Assembly (NCBI GenBank): GCA_963702535.1
Contig: CAVPDG010000021.1
Span: forward strand, 1 to 64,000
Reading direction: 5' to 3'
Source: CAVPDG01 sp963702535
GTDB lineage: Bacteria; Chloroflexota; Anaerolineae; Anaerolineales; UBA4823
DNA length: 64,000 nucleotides
The notes under the pieces are model-generated. The model ran no database searches and was not told where the DNA came from. It saw nothing but the letters and a program-made list of their open reading frames with translations. The first letter of the stretch is position 1, and every line of letters starts with the position of its first letter. The position numbers and the translations under genes were made by a program. This document shows positions 29,524-38,110 of the stretch, one piece after another.

Positions 29524-30186
29524 TTATTCGAACTCGGTCATCTCGCCGGTGGTGACAAAAATGGTGCGCTCGGCGATATTGGTGACGCGGTCGGCGATAC
29601 GCTCCAGGTTATGGGCGATCCACATCAAGTAAATGGCGCGTGTCACCACCTCGGGGTCTTTTGCCATCACTTCAACAAGCCGGTCGAAGACGTCCTGGTA
29701 GAGCTGGTCCATCTCGGGGTCCATGCCGGCGATCAGGCGGGCGCGCTCGGCGTCCTGCTCCAGGAACGCCTGCAGGCTATCGACGAGCATCTGCTGGCTG
29801 AGGCTGCCCATCTTGAAGATCTTCTTAAAGGTCTTCAGCAGCGGCTCGTGGCGCATGCGCAAGACGGTCTTGGCAATGCCGGCGGCGTAATCGCCGATGC
29901 GCTCCAGCTCGACGACGATGTTCATGACGCCGATCACCTGGCGCAGATCGCGCGCGGCCGGCTGCTTGGTGGCGATGAGCGCCAGGCAGTCCTCTTCGAT
30001 GTGATAGCGCAAGAGGTTGATCTGGACATCCTCCTCGATAATCTGCTTTGCCAGCTTGCTATCATTCTCCTCCAGCGCCTGCATCGCGCGAGCGATCGCC
30101 GCCTCCACCATCTCGCAAATGCGGCGCAGCTCGTCCGTTATCGCCATAAAATCCCGGTCGAAAGCACTCGGATGCACCTGATCCAT
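29524..30186 (-). CDS. phoU: Phosphate signalling protein PhoU (copy 2)
   Basis: 220 residues, two PhoU repeats with VELERIGDYAAGIAKTV and HNLERIADRVTNIAERT. It is clearly different from copy 1, so not a recent duplicate. It follows a pstB gene on the minus strand with 19 bases between them, forming a two-gene unit. AGGAGGCGGG lies before the start. Two PhoU proteins facing two Pst systems suggest that each has its own regulator, or that they exchange partners. Confidence 0.93.
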   Translation of the reverse strand: MDQVHPSAFDRDFMAITDELRRICEMVEAAIARAMQALEENDSKLAKQIIEEDVQINLLRYHIEEDCLALIATKQPAARDLRQVIGVMNIVVELERIGDYAAGIAKTVLRMRHEPLLKTFKKIFKMGSLSQQMLVDSLQAFLEQDAERARLIAGMDPEMDQLYQDVFDRLVEVMAKDPEVVTRAIYLMWIAHNLERIADRVTNIAERTIFVTTGEMTEFE

Positions 30187-30205
30187 AACCCGCCTCCTTA
30201 GAATA

Positions 30206-30991
30206 TTATCCTACCCTACCGGTGATGTAATTTTCAGATAGCTCTTCCTTGGGACGCGTGAACATGACCTGCGTAGGCGCAAACTCCACCAGCTTGCCGA
30301 GCCAGAACAAGCCGGTATCGTCGGAGACGCGCGCCGCCTGCTGCATGTTGTGCGTCACAATCACGATCGTATACTCCTGCTTGAGCTGTGCGATCAGCTC
30401 CTCGATGTGCTGGGTGGCGATGGGATCAAGAGCTGAAGCCGGCTCATCCATCAAGATCACCTCCGGGCGCACCGCCACAGCCCGGGCAATGCACAGGCGC
30501 TGCTGCTGACCGAGGGACAACCCCAACGCCTCGGTATCCAGGTCATCCTTGACTTCCTGGTACAGCCCCGCCTGCTCGAGACTCGCTTTGACTATATCGG
30601 TCAGCTCGTACTTATTGCGCACCAATCCCAGGACACGCGGTCCGAAGGCGACATTGTTGAAGATGGATTGCGGGAATGGATTGGGCTTCTGAAACACCAT
30701 TCCCACCCGCTGGCGCAGCAGCGTCAGGTCGGTATCCGGGGTGAGGATGTCTTCACCATCCAGGTAGATATGCCCCTCGGCACAAGTATTGGCGATGGTG
30801 TCATTCATGCGGTTCAAGCAGCGCAGGAAGGTAGATTTACCGCAACCGGATGGACCGATGAGCGCGGTGACTTTGCGCGGCTGGATGTCTATGTTGATAT
30901 CGATCAAGGCTTGTTTTTGCCCATAAAAGAAATTCAGGCTGGTCACCTTGATCTTGGGCTGGAGCGGCGAAGGGGCAGAATCCATTTCCAT
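30206..30991 (-). CDS. pstB: Phosphate ABC ATPase PstB (copy 2)
   Basis: 261 residues with canonical motifs: Walker A GPSGCGKST, Q-loop GMVFQKPNPFPQS, signature LSLGQQQRLCIAR (Leu for the first Gly), Walker B VILMDEPASALDP, H-loop VTHNMQQAARVSD, and end SENYITGRVG. It begins a minus-strand unit with phoU copy 2 and is divergent from the second pstSCAB set, 62 bases apart. It could supply the ATPase for the second permease pair. Confidence 0.93.
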   Translation of the reverse strand: MEMDSAPSPLQPKIKVTSLNFFYGQKQALIDINIDIQPRKVTALIGPSGCGKSTFLRCLNRMNDTIANTCAEGHIYLDGEDILTPDTDLTLLRQRVGMVFQKPNPFPQSIFNNVAFGPRVLGLVRNKYELTDIVKASLEQAGLYQEVKDDLDTEALGLSLGQQQRLCIARAVAVRPEVILMDEPASALDPIATQHIEELIAQLKQEYTIVIVTHNMQQAARVSDDTGLFWLGKLVEFAPTQVMFTRPKEELSENYITGRVG

Positions 30992-31012
30992 TACACCAAT
31001 TGTACCGAAATA

Positions 31013-31042
31013 TTGAGTTTGGTGGCGATTATTCGATATAAT
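31013..31042 (+). promoter_or_regulatory. Promoter of the second pst operon, giving a near-leaderless mRNA
   Basis: TTGAGT (31013-31018), an 18-base spacer, and TATAAT (31037-31042). The ATG at 31054 lies only 11 bases past the -10 box, so transcription would begin about five bases before it. There is no ribosome-binding site. No Pho-box repeats are seen here, unlike in front of the first pst operon. Confidence 0.55.
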
Positions 31043-31053
31043 TTATCCCAAGC

Positions 31054-31959
31054 ATGACCCTCAAAAACAATATGCGTAACTTATTCTGCCTTCTTGCCCT
31101 CCTGTGCACGATCTGCCTCAGCGGGTGCTCGGGATCGCGCGCCGGCAACTCTCCGGCGCAAACTCAGACGATCAAGAACACGGGGTCTGATACCATGGTC
31201 AACCTCGCCCTGGCGTGGTCGGAGCAGTACCAGAAAGAGAACCCCGCGGTGAGCATCCTGGTCAGCGGGGGAGGATCGGGAACGGGGATCGCTTCGCTCA
31301 TCAATGGGACGGTGGATATCGCCAACGCTTCCCGAAAGATCAAGGCAGAGGAAATTGCAGAAGCCAAGAAGAACGGGAACGATCCGGTGGAGTTCGTGGT
31401 GGCTAGAGACGCCATTGCGGTGATCGTCCACCCGCAGAACCCGATCACAAAACTGACAAAGCAGCAAATCTCTGACATTTACAGCGGCAAATACACCAAC
31501 TGGAGCCAGCTTGGGGGAGAGGACCGCCCGATCGTGCGCGTCTCGCGCGAGACCAACTCCGGCACGCATGTCTACTTCCTGGAACAGGTGCTGCGCCTGG
31601 GAGAGAAGGATAACAAGACGCTGTTCGCAACAGACACACTCCTGCTGCCCTCGTCGCAAGGCATCACCTCCGAGGTGAGCCTGAATCCCAACGCTATCGG
31701 CTACGACGGGTTGGGATATGTGACGCCGGAAGTGAAGGTGATCGCCGTAGCCAACGATGAGCAAAGCGCGTATGTTTTGCCGTCTGCAGAGACGGTGAAC
31801 GCGGGAGAATATCCCATCGCCAGGGACCTGTACGTGTACACCGACGGACAACCCACCCCGCTGATCCAGCAGTACCTGGATTGGATCCGCTCACCCGCCG
31901 GGCAGGAGATCGTGCTGGTGAATGGCTTTGTGCCCATCTCCGTGGAGGCGGCGCCGTGA
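31054..31959 (+). CDS. pstS: Phosphate-binding lipoprotein PstS (second system)
   Basis: 301 residues. Lipoprotein signal (LLALLCTICLSGC), then the binding domain: IKNTGSDTMVNLALAWSEQY, VSGGGSGTGIASLINGTVDIANASR, and SRETNSGTHVYFLEQVL, the phosphate-contacting loops. Only about 25 % of it resembles the first PstS by eye. The ATG at 31054 is assigned from the near-leaderless promoter; ATG 31072 would give a more compact signal peptide. It overlaps pstC by four bases (GTGA). Confidence 0.9.
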   Translation: MTLKNNMRNLFCLLALLCTICLSGCSGSRAGNSPAQTQTIKNTGSDTMVNLALAWSEQYQKENPAVSILVSGGGSGTGIASLINGTVDIANASRKIKAEEIAEAKKNGNDPVEFVVARDAIAVIVHPQNPITKLTKQQISDIYSGKYTNWSQLGGEDRPIVRVSRETNSGTHVYFLEQVLRLGEKDNKTLFATDTLLLPSSQGITSEVSLNPNAIGYDGLGYVTPEVKVIAVANDEQSAYVLPSAETVNAGEYPIARDLYVYTDGQPTPLIQQYLDWIRSPAGQEIVLVNGFVPISVEAAP

Positions 31960-32852
31960 AATCACCCCAATCCGCCAGCGAAAAACTGATCAACAGCCTG
32001 ATCATCGCCTCCGGATACTCAGCGATCATCTTCGTCCTGATGATCCTCACCTTCCTGTTGATCTCGGGCTTGCCAACGCTGAGGGAAGTGAAGGCAGGCA
32101 ACCTGCTGGGCACACGCTGGTACCCGATCGAATCGTATTATGGGCTGCTGCCGCTCATCGGGGGCTCGCTGATCATCACCATCGGGACGACGTTGATCGC
32201 TGTGCCAATTGGGGTGGGGACGGCGATCTTCATCGCTGAGGTAGCGCCGCGCTGGCTGCGCAATATCTTGAAGCCGATCGTGGAAGTGCTGGGCGGCGTG
32301 CCATCCGTGGTGCTGGGCTTCCTGGGCATCCTTTACTTCTCTGATCTGATCCGGCGAGCCCTGCTGCTGCCCACCGGGTTGACGGCGCTCACGGGGTCGA
32401 TCCTGCTGGCGGCGGTATCGATCCCCTCCATCGTCTCCATCTCGGAGGACGCGCTGGATGCCGTGCCGCGCTCCTACCGGGATGCCGCCCTGGCGATCGG
32501 GGCGACGGGCTGGCAGACGATATGGAAAGTGACCCTGCCGGCGGCGCGCTCGGGGGTGCTGATTGCGATCATGCTCGGCGTTGGGCGGACAATTGGCGAG
32601 ACGATGGTGGTCTTGATGGTGACCGGCAACGCGGCCGTGATGCCGACGGGGCTGGGGAACCTGTTCGCACCGGTGCGCACAATGACCGCCACCATCGCCG
32701 CCGAGATGGGTGAAGTGGCGAGCGGCTCGGTGCACTTTCACGTGCTATTCTTTATCGGGATCGTGCTGTTCGTCATCTCGCTGCTGATCAACCTGGCGGC
32801 ATCGGCGATGATCTTCCGGCAGCGCAAGCGTGCGGAGCGTATCCTATCATGA
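31956..32852 (+). CDS. pstC: Phosphate ABC permease PstC (second system)
   Basis: 298 residues, intact, GTG start overlapping the pstS stop. Six hydrophobic segments; landmarks are VEVLGGVPSVVLGFLGILYF, RDAALAIGATGWQTIWKVTLP (EAA loop) and GVGRTIGETMVVLMVTGNA. The C-terminus overlaps pstA by four bases. It forms the phosphate channel with the next protein. Confidence 0.92.
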   Translation: MKSPQSASEKLINSLIIASGYSAIIFVLMILTFLLISGLPTLREVKAGNLLGTRWYPIESYYGLLPLIGGSLIITIGTTLIAVPIGVGTAIFIAEVAPRWLRNILKPIVEVLGGVPSVVLGFLGILYFSDLIRRALLLPTGLTALTGSILLAAVSIPSIVSISEDALDAVPRSYRDAALAIGATGWQTIWKVTLPAARSGVLIAIMLGVGRTIGETMVVLMVTGNAAVMPTGLGNLFAPVRTMTATIAAEMGEVASGSVHFHVLFFIGIVLFVISLLINLAASAMIFRQRKRAERILS

Positions 32853-33719
32853 GCATCTCGGCAACATCGATCCGCAAGCGCAAGCTGACCCAAAGAGCGG
32901 GCTACGCCCTCTTGAGCCTGATCGCCGCAATCACGATCATCCCCATCATCCTGATTATCGGGATGATCTTCTACCGCGGTTTTGCCGCCCTCTCGTGGAC
33001 CTTCCTGACCGGCTTCCCGACGGACGGGCTGAAAAGCGGCGGCATCTTCCCCGCCATCTACGGGACGGTATTGCTCACCTTCGGGACAACGCTGCTGGCA
33101 GTGCCGCTGGGCGTAGGCGCGGCAATCTACCTGGCGGAGTACGCTCAAGACAACCGCTGGACGCGGGCGATCCGCATCGCCATCATCAACCTGGCGGGAA
33201 TACCCTCCGTGGTGTACGGGCTCTTCGGGTTAGGCGCATTCGTCATTTTCTTCCAACTGGGCGTGAGTATCGTGGCGGGAGCGATGACGCTGGCGATCAT
33301 GACCCTGCCGGTGGTGATCAGCGCTTCCGAGGAAGCACTGCGCTCCGTACCGCAGCCGTTCCGCGTGGTGAGCTTCTCGGTAGGCGGCACCCGCTGGCAG
33401 GGCATCCGGCGTATTGTGCTGCCCCAGGCGCTGCCGGGCATCATGACCGGCGTCATCTTGGGATTGGAGCGCGCCGCTGGTGAAACGGCGCCGATCCTGT
33501 TCACGGCGGCGGTCATCTCGCAGCCAGGCTTGCCTGCAATCGTTGCTCAGCCCGACGATGGCGCTGCCCTACCACCTGTACACGATCTCGACCCAGGTGC
33601 CCGGCATGCCGCAGGAGATCCAGTACGGCACAGCGCTGGTGCTGCTGTTCTTCGTGCTCGGCTTGAACGCCATCGCGACTTTTATCCGCATCCGGGCGCG
33701 CTCCCGCCGCCAGTGGTGA
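32849..33719 (+). CDS. pstA: Phosphate ABC permease PstA (second system), one frame break
   Basis: About 290 residues, the normal short form without the insert seen in the first PstA. It has AGIPSVVYGLFGLGAFVIFF, EAA-like loop VSFSVGGTRWQGIRRIVLP and LERAAGETAPILFTAAV. A surplus base near 33545 breaks the frame after GLPAIV. The other frame gives SPTMALPYHLYTISTQVPGM, the usual PstA periplasmic loop, and the last helix, ending TGA 33719. Confidence 0.9.
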
Positions 33720-33725
33720 GATCTT

Positions 33726-34496
33726 ATGGATAAGATTATCGTCGAGCACCTCTCCTTGAATTATTCAGATGGCGCCGAGTCGCTCAAAGACATCACGCTA
33801 CGCATCCCGGCGAACTCGATCAGCGTGTTTTTCGGTCCGGCTGGCGGGGGGAAATCCACGCTGCTGCGTGTCTTCAACCGCCTCAACGACCTGGCGGACG
33901 TGGTGATGGTGCAGGGCAGCGTGCTGATCAGCGGCAATGACGGCAGCACCCTCGACGTGCTGGACCGGGAGACAGATGTAATTGCCTTGCGCCGCAGGGT
34001 GGGTATGGTTTTTGCGCGACCGATTGTACTGCCCATGACGATCCGCCAGAACCTCACCTATGGTTTGGAGCTGGCGGGCAAGCGCAGCCGAGCGCTCCTG
34101 GACGAAGCGGTCGAGCGCAGCCTGCAGCAAGCCGCGCTGTGGGAGGAGGTCAAAGACCGTTTGGATGATCCGGCGATCGACCTGTCCGGCGGTCAACAGC
34201 AGCGTCTTTGCCTGGCGCGCAGCCTGGCGCTGGAACCGGAGATCATCCTGCTGGACGAGCCGACCTCCGGACTGGACCCCATCTCCACCAACCAGGTAGA
34301 GACATCGCTGAACGAGCTCAAGAAGAGCTATACCATTATCCTGGTGCCGCACTCCGTCCAACAAGCCGCGCGCACGGCGGATAACGCCTATTTCTTCCTG
34401 CAGGGCGAGCTGGTCGAGCAGGCGCCGGGGAAGGAGATCTTCCTGCACCCACGCGACAGGCGCACGGAGGACTACATCGAAGGGCGTTTCGGATAA
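33726..34496 (+). CDS. PstB-like ATPase with altered Walker A and Q-loop (copy 3)
   Basis: 256 residues, PstB family by length and by the end TEDYIEGRFG. Walker A reads GPAGGGKST instead of GPSGCGKST. The Q-loop reads GMVFARPIVLP, so the conserved glutamine, which coordinates Mg and couples to the permease, is alanine. The H-loop reads VPHSVQQAAR with His kept. Signature LSGGQQQRLCLAR and Walker B IILLDEPTSGLDP are normal. It may be a weak or regulatory ATPase, or pair with the canonical PstB on the minus strand. Confidence 0.88.
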   Translation: MDKIIVEHLSLNYSDGAESLKDITLRIPANSISVFFGPAGGGKSTLLRVFNRLNDLADVVMVQGSVLISGNDGSTLDVLDRETDVIALRRRVGMVFARPIVLPMTIRQNLTYGLELAGKRSRALLDEAVERSLQQAALWEEVKDRLDDPAIDLSGGQQQRLCLARSLALEPEIILLDEPTSGLDPISTNQVETSLNELKKSYTIILVPHSVQQAARTADNAYFFLQGELVEQAPGKEIFLHPRDRRTEDYIEGRFG

Positions 34497-34639
34497 GTTT
34501 ACAAGTTCAGGCTGCGCGCACCGGCGGGGAGGTATATGACAAAATCAGGAAATTTATCATTTGTAGCGGGAACGAGAAGCCGTTAAACTATACGAGATAA
34601 CAGCAACCTGACAGGTACGAGAACAGAAACGAGGTGCCG

Positions 34640-35005
34640 ATGTCTGCTTTGCGAATCATTTCCTTCATCGCAGCCGCAATCCTGATCTTTTTCGGAGTGC
34701 TCTTCATCTGGGCGACCTTCGCGCCGGATGGCTCGACCGGCTGGCTGATCATCGGGGTGGTCAGCGTTGCCCTGGGCTTTGGCTTGATCTACCTGGGCAC
34801 CCGCTTCAAGACGACCAAAGCCGGCGACCAGAACGTAACGCTGCAGGTAGACCTGCCTGCCAATGTCAACCTGGATGAGCTGAAGTGCAAATCATGCGGG
34901 GGCGTTCTCAAGATGGAAAACATCCAGATGGTAGCCGGCGCGCCGGTGGTGAACTGCCCCTACTGCAATACCACATACCAGCTCACCGAAGAGCCCAAGT
35001 GGTAA
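34640..35005 (+). CDS. Small membrane protein with C-terminal zinc ribbon
   Basis: 121 residues. Two hydrophobic segments come first (ISFIAAAILIFFGVLFIWAT and WLIIGVVSVALGFGLIYLG). A polar linker leads to a zinc-ribbon-like domain with CKSCGG and, about 25 residues later, CPYCNTTYQL. The two CxxC pairs probably bind zinc on the cytoplasmic side. ATG 34640 is preceded by GAGGTG. It lies 34 bases before the Cys-Ala-tailed membrane protein and is probably in the same operon with the radical SAM genes. I do not recognise a named family. Confidence 0.75.
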   Translation: MSALRIISFIAAAILIFFGVLFIWATFAPDGSTGWLIIGVVSVALGFGLIYLGTRFKTTKAGDQNVTLQVDLPANVNLDELKCKSCGGVLKMENIQMVAGAPVVNCPYCNTTYQLTEEPKW

Positions 35006-35039
35006 GGGCAGCCAGCGCCTTCTGTAGAGGAAAACACCC

Positions 35040-36729
35040 ATGAGAAAACGCATCGCGATCTTACTGCTCGTTTTTGTGCTGCTGAGCCTGGTTCCGGGGA
35101 GCGCCCTGGCGCAATCCTACTCGTTCGAGATCCCGCGCATGGAGGTCAATGTCTTTTTCAACGAAGATGGGACGACCTCGCTGCTCTATTCGATCACCTT
35201 TGCCAACGACGCCACGGCGCATCCCATCGATTACGTTGACCTGGGCTTGCCCACGCCGCGCTTCGATGAGGGCAGTATCACCGCCGATGTAGATGGCGTG
35301 CAGGTGTTCGATATCTCGAGCAGCGGATTCCAGGGCGACGGACCGGGAGTCGATGCCGGCGTTGCGGTGGGACTGGGCGCGCAAACCATTATGCCGGGAG
35401 AGAGCGGCACGGTTCACATCTACGTCCCCGAGGTTCAGAACAAGCTGCAATACGACAGCCAGGGAGACCAGTACGCCAGCGCCGTTTTCGCGCCAGCCTG
35501 GTTCCAGACCGTGCACGGAAGCACCGACCTGACCGTCACCTTCCACCTGCCGCCGGGCGTGCAGCCGGAAGAACCGCGCTGGCACGAAGCGCCGGCCGGC
35601 TTTTCATCCGAGCCCACCACCGGGTTCGACGACCAGGGGCGGATCACCTACACCTGGAACAACCCCAATGTGACCCTCAACCGCAAGTACGACCTGGGAG
35701 CCTCCTTCCCCCTGGCATACGTGCCGCAGGATGCGATCTACCGTCCTGGGATCTTGGAGACGCTGGGCATCGACCCGGATGATTTTTATGGGCTTTGCCT
35801 TCTGCTGCGGCATTGGCGGCTTCATAGTGCTGACATCAGCGTTATCCATCCGCAGCCGAAGAAACGCAAGTTGCAGTACCTGCCGCCCAAGGTGTCGATC
35901 GAGGGGCACGGCATCAAGCGCGGCTTAACCGCCGTGGAAGCGGCAATCCTGCTCGAACAGCCGCTAGACAAAGTGCTCACCATGATCCTGTTTGCCGTGG
36001 TGAAAAAAGGCGCGGCTGAGGTGGTTGCCAATGATCCGTTGAAGATCAAGCGTATCGACCCGGCGCCGGAAGGCTTGCAGCAGTACGAGATCGAATTCAT
36101 CAAGGCGCTGGAGAAAGAGGACAAGAAACTAACCCGCACCGGGCTGCAGGAGATGATGATCGACCTGGTGAAAACCCTTGCTGGCAAGATGAAGGGCTTC
36201 AGCCGCAGAGAAACGGTGGAATATTATAAAGATATCGTCCAGCGCGCCTGGGCGCAGGTGGAAGCCGCCGAGACGCCGGAAGTGAAGAGCGAGAAGTTCG
36301 CCGAGACGATGGAATGGACGATGCTGGATAGGGATTACGACGACCGCACGCGCCGCACATTCCAAAGCGGACCGGTCTTCGTACCAAGCTGGTGGGGGCG
36401 CTATGACCCGACCTTCCCCAGCAGCGCCCCCGCTTCTTCGGGACCCGTCTCGGCGCCATCGATGCCCTCTTCGAACAGGCGGCTTATCGCTGCCGACCCT
36501 GCCGGGCTCGACCTTTGCTGCATCGGTGGTGCGCGGCGTGGAGAATTTCTCCGGCAACGTGGTGGGCGGCATCGGCGATTTCACCAGCGGGGTAACCAAC
36601 AAGACCAACCCGATCCCGGTCTCGACCAGCAGTGGAAGCTCATCCGGCGGGCGGAGCAGCGGTGGGGGCTGTGCCTGCGCTTGCGCCTGCGCCGGTTGCG
36701 CTTGCGCCTGCGCGGGTGGAGGCCGGTAA
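35040..36729 (+). CDS. DUF2207-like membrane protein ending in a Cys-Ala repeat tail, about three frame breaks
   Basis: Signal peptide (IAILLLVFVLLSLVPGSALA), then a ~220-residue extracytoplasmic beta domain resembling DUF2207 proteins. A membrane segment (GFAFCCGIGGFIVLTSALS) is read in a neighbouring frame between breaks near 35785 and 35860. A helical cytoplasmic domain (GIKRGLTAVEAAILLEQPLD onward) follows. After a break near 36470 there is a Ser/Gly/Pro linker and the final CACACACAGCACACAGGGR: seven cysteines alternating with alanine, then GGGR. The topology would place the tail in the cytoplasm. Its TAA is five bases before a radical SAM gene, which makes the tail a candidate substrate. 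Confidence 0.75.
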
Positions 36730-36734
36730 GCCTC

Positions 36735-38096
36735 ATGGCGTCGCTGCGGCGCTGGATCCACCGGGCAAAAGCCTGGCTGAGCGGGGATGAGCCAGATCGC
36801 CGGGCAGATTACCTGCCCCCCGGGCTGTATCACTACCAGCGCCAGCAGGCTGGCGAGCGCAGCCGGATTCACCTGCGCATCGACCCCGACCATCATGGGT
36901 TGCTGCTGGTCAATGCCAGCCGCGTGATGCACCTCAATCCCACCGCGACCTTCATGGCTTACCTGGCGCTGGAAGGCATCCCCTCCCAGCAAGCAGTCAA
37001 CCGCCTGACGCAAGCCTTCCTGGTGGCTGAGCCACAAGCGCGCGACGACTATACGCAATTTGTCAGCGACCTGGATGAATTGCTGCGCCCGGACGGCGCC
37101 TGCCCGATCCACGACCTGGAGATCGACACCATCCCGCCCTTCAGCGCGCGCCCATCTGCTCCTTACCGCATGGACCTGGCGCTGACCTACCGCTGCAATA
37201 ACGACTGCGCCCACTGCTACAACGCCCGCGCCCGCAGCTACCCTGAGCTTTCGACGGATGATTGGAAGCGCATCCTGGATAAGCTCTGGCAGGTGGGCAT
37301 TCCGCACGTGGTATTCACCGGCGGCGAGCCCACCCTCCGGCAGGATCTGCCTGAGCTGGTCGCCCATGCCCAACGGAACGGGCAGATCACCGGCTTGAAC
37401 ACCAACGGTCGCCGGCTGGCGAACCGCAAATTCATCGAAGAGCTGGTGGAAGCGGGGCTGGATCACGTGCAGATCACCGTCGAATCGCACGAGGCGAGTA
37501 TCCACGACCGCATGGTGCTTGCGCATGGCGCCTGGAAGCAAACCATCGCCGGCTTGCGCAACGCGCTGGACACGCCGCTGTACGTGATGACCAACACCAC
37601 CATGCTGCAGGAGAATGCCGGCAAGCTGCAGGGAACCCTGGATTTCCTGGCGGAAACCGGAGTACCGACGATCGGTCTGAACGCGCTGATCCACTCCGGT
37701 CGCGGAGCTACGGTGGGCACCGGGCTGCGCGAAGACGCATTGCCGCCCTTGCTGGAGATGGCGCGCCGGAGCACCGAAGCGCACAACCAGCGCTTGATCT
37801 GGTACACCCCCACCCAGTATTGCCAGTTCGACCCGGTGCAGCTCGAGCTGGGGGTCAAAGGCTGCACGGCAGCCCTGTACAACATGTGCGTTGAGCCGGA
37901 TGGCAGCGTTATCCCCTGCCAGTCGTACTACCACACGCTGGGTAACTTGCTGATGGATGGCTGGGAAAGCATCTGGAACCACCCGCTTGCCAATTCATTA
38001 CGCCAGCGCCGCAACCTGCCGGAAAAATGCCAGGACTGCGCCCTCATCGCAGAGTGCGGCGGCGGCTGCCCGCTCAAATTCTCCCTGGATAGCTGA
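36735..38096 (+). CDS. Radical SAM/SPASM enzyme with N-terminal PqqD-like region
   Basis: 453 residues, intact. Residues ~25-120 look like a PqqD/RRE-type peptide-recognition domain. The radical SAM motif is CNNDCAHC (C154, C158, C161), with GGEPT at ~196-200. A C-terminal SPASM region carries auxiliary-cluster cysteines at 377, 385, 395, 432, 435, 441 and 445 (CVEPDGSVIPC, then CQDC and CGGGC). Such enzymes modify ribosomal peptides, often by thioether or C-C links. The gene begins five bases after the Cys-Ala-tailed protein, so that protein is the obvious target. Heme-maturation or quinone-cofactor paralogues (PqqE-like) are alternatives. Confidence 0.88.
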   Translation: MASLRRWIHRAKAWLSGDEPDRRADYLPPGLYHYQRQQAGERSRIHLRIDPDHHGLLLVNASRVMHLNPTATFMAYLALEGIPSQQAVNRLTQAFLVAEPQARDDYTQFVSDLDELLRPDGACPIHDLEIDTIPPFSARPSAPYRMDLALTYRCNNDCAHCYNARARSYPELSTDDWKRILDKLWQVGIPHVVFTGGEPTLRQDLPELVAHAQRNGQITGLNTNGRRLANRKFIEELVEAGLDHVQITVESHEASIHDRMVLAHGAWKQTIAGLRNALDTPLYVMTNTTMLQENAGKLQGTLDFLAETGVPTIGLNALIHSGRGATVGTGLREDALPPLLEMARRSTEAHNQRLIWYTPTQYCQFDPVQLELGVKGCTAALYNMCVEPDGSVIPCQSYYHTLGNLLMDGWESIWNHPLANSLRQRRNLPEKCQDCALIAECGGGCPLKFSLDS

Positions 38097-38110
38097 TCTG
38101 GAGCCATGCA

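Noticed and set aside
36129..37982. Long open frame (617 codons) on the minus strand opposite the radical SAM gene
   Set aside because: Its protein is low-complexity (His/Val/Gln/Arg), has no family features, and mirrors the codon pattern of the real gene on the plus strand.
35040..38096. One continuous open frame joining the Cys-Ala-tailed protein to the radical SAM enzyme as a 1018-residue fusion
   Set aside because: The join exists only through a shifted, Arg/Leu-rich stretch after the break near 36470. The neighbouring frame gives the proper linker, Cys-Ala tail and stop at 36729, and the enzyme has its own ATG at 36735.
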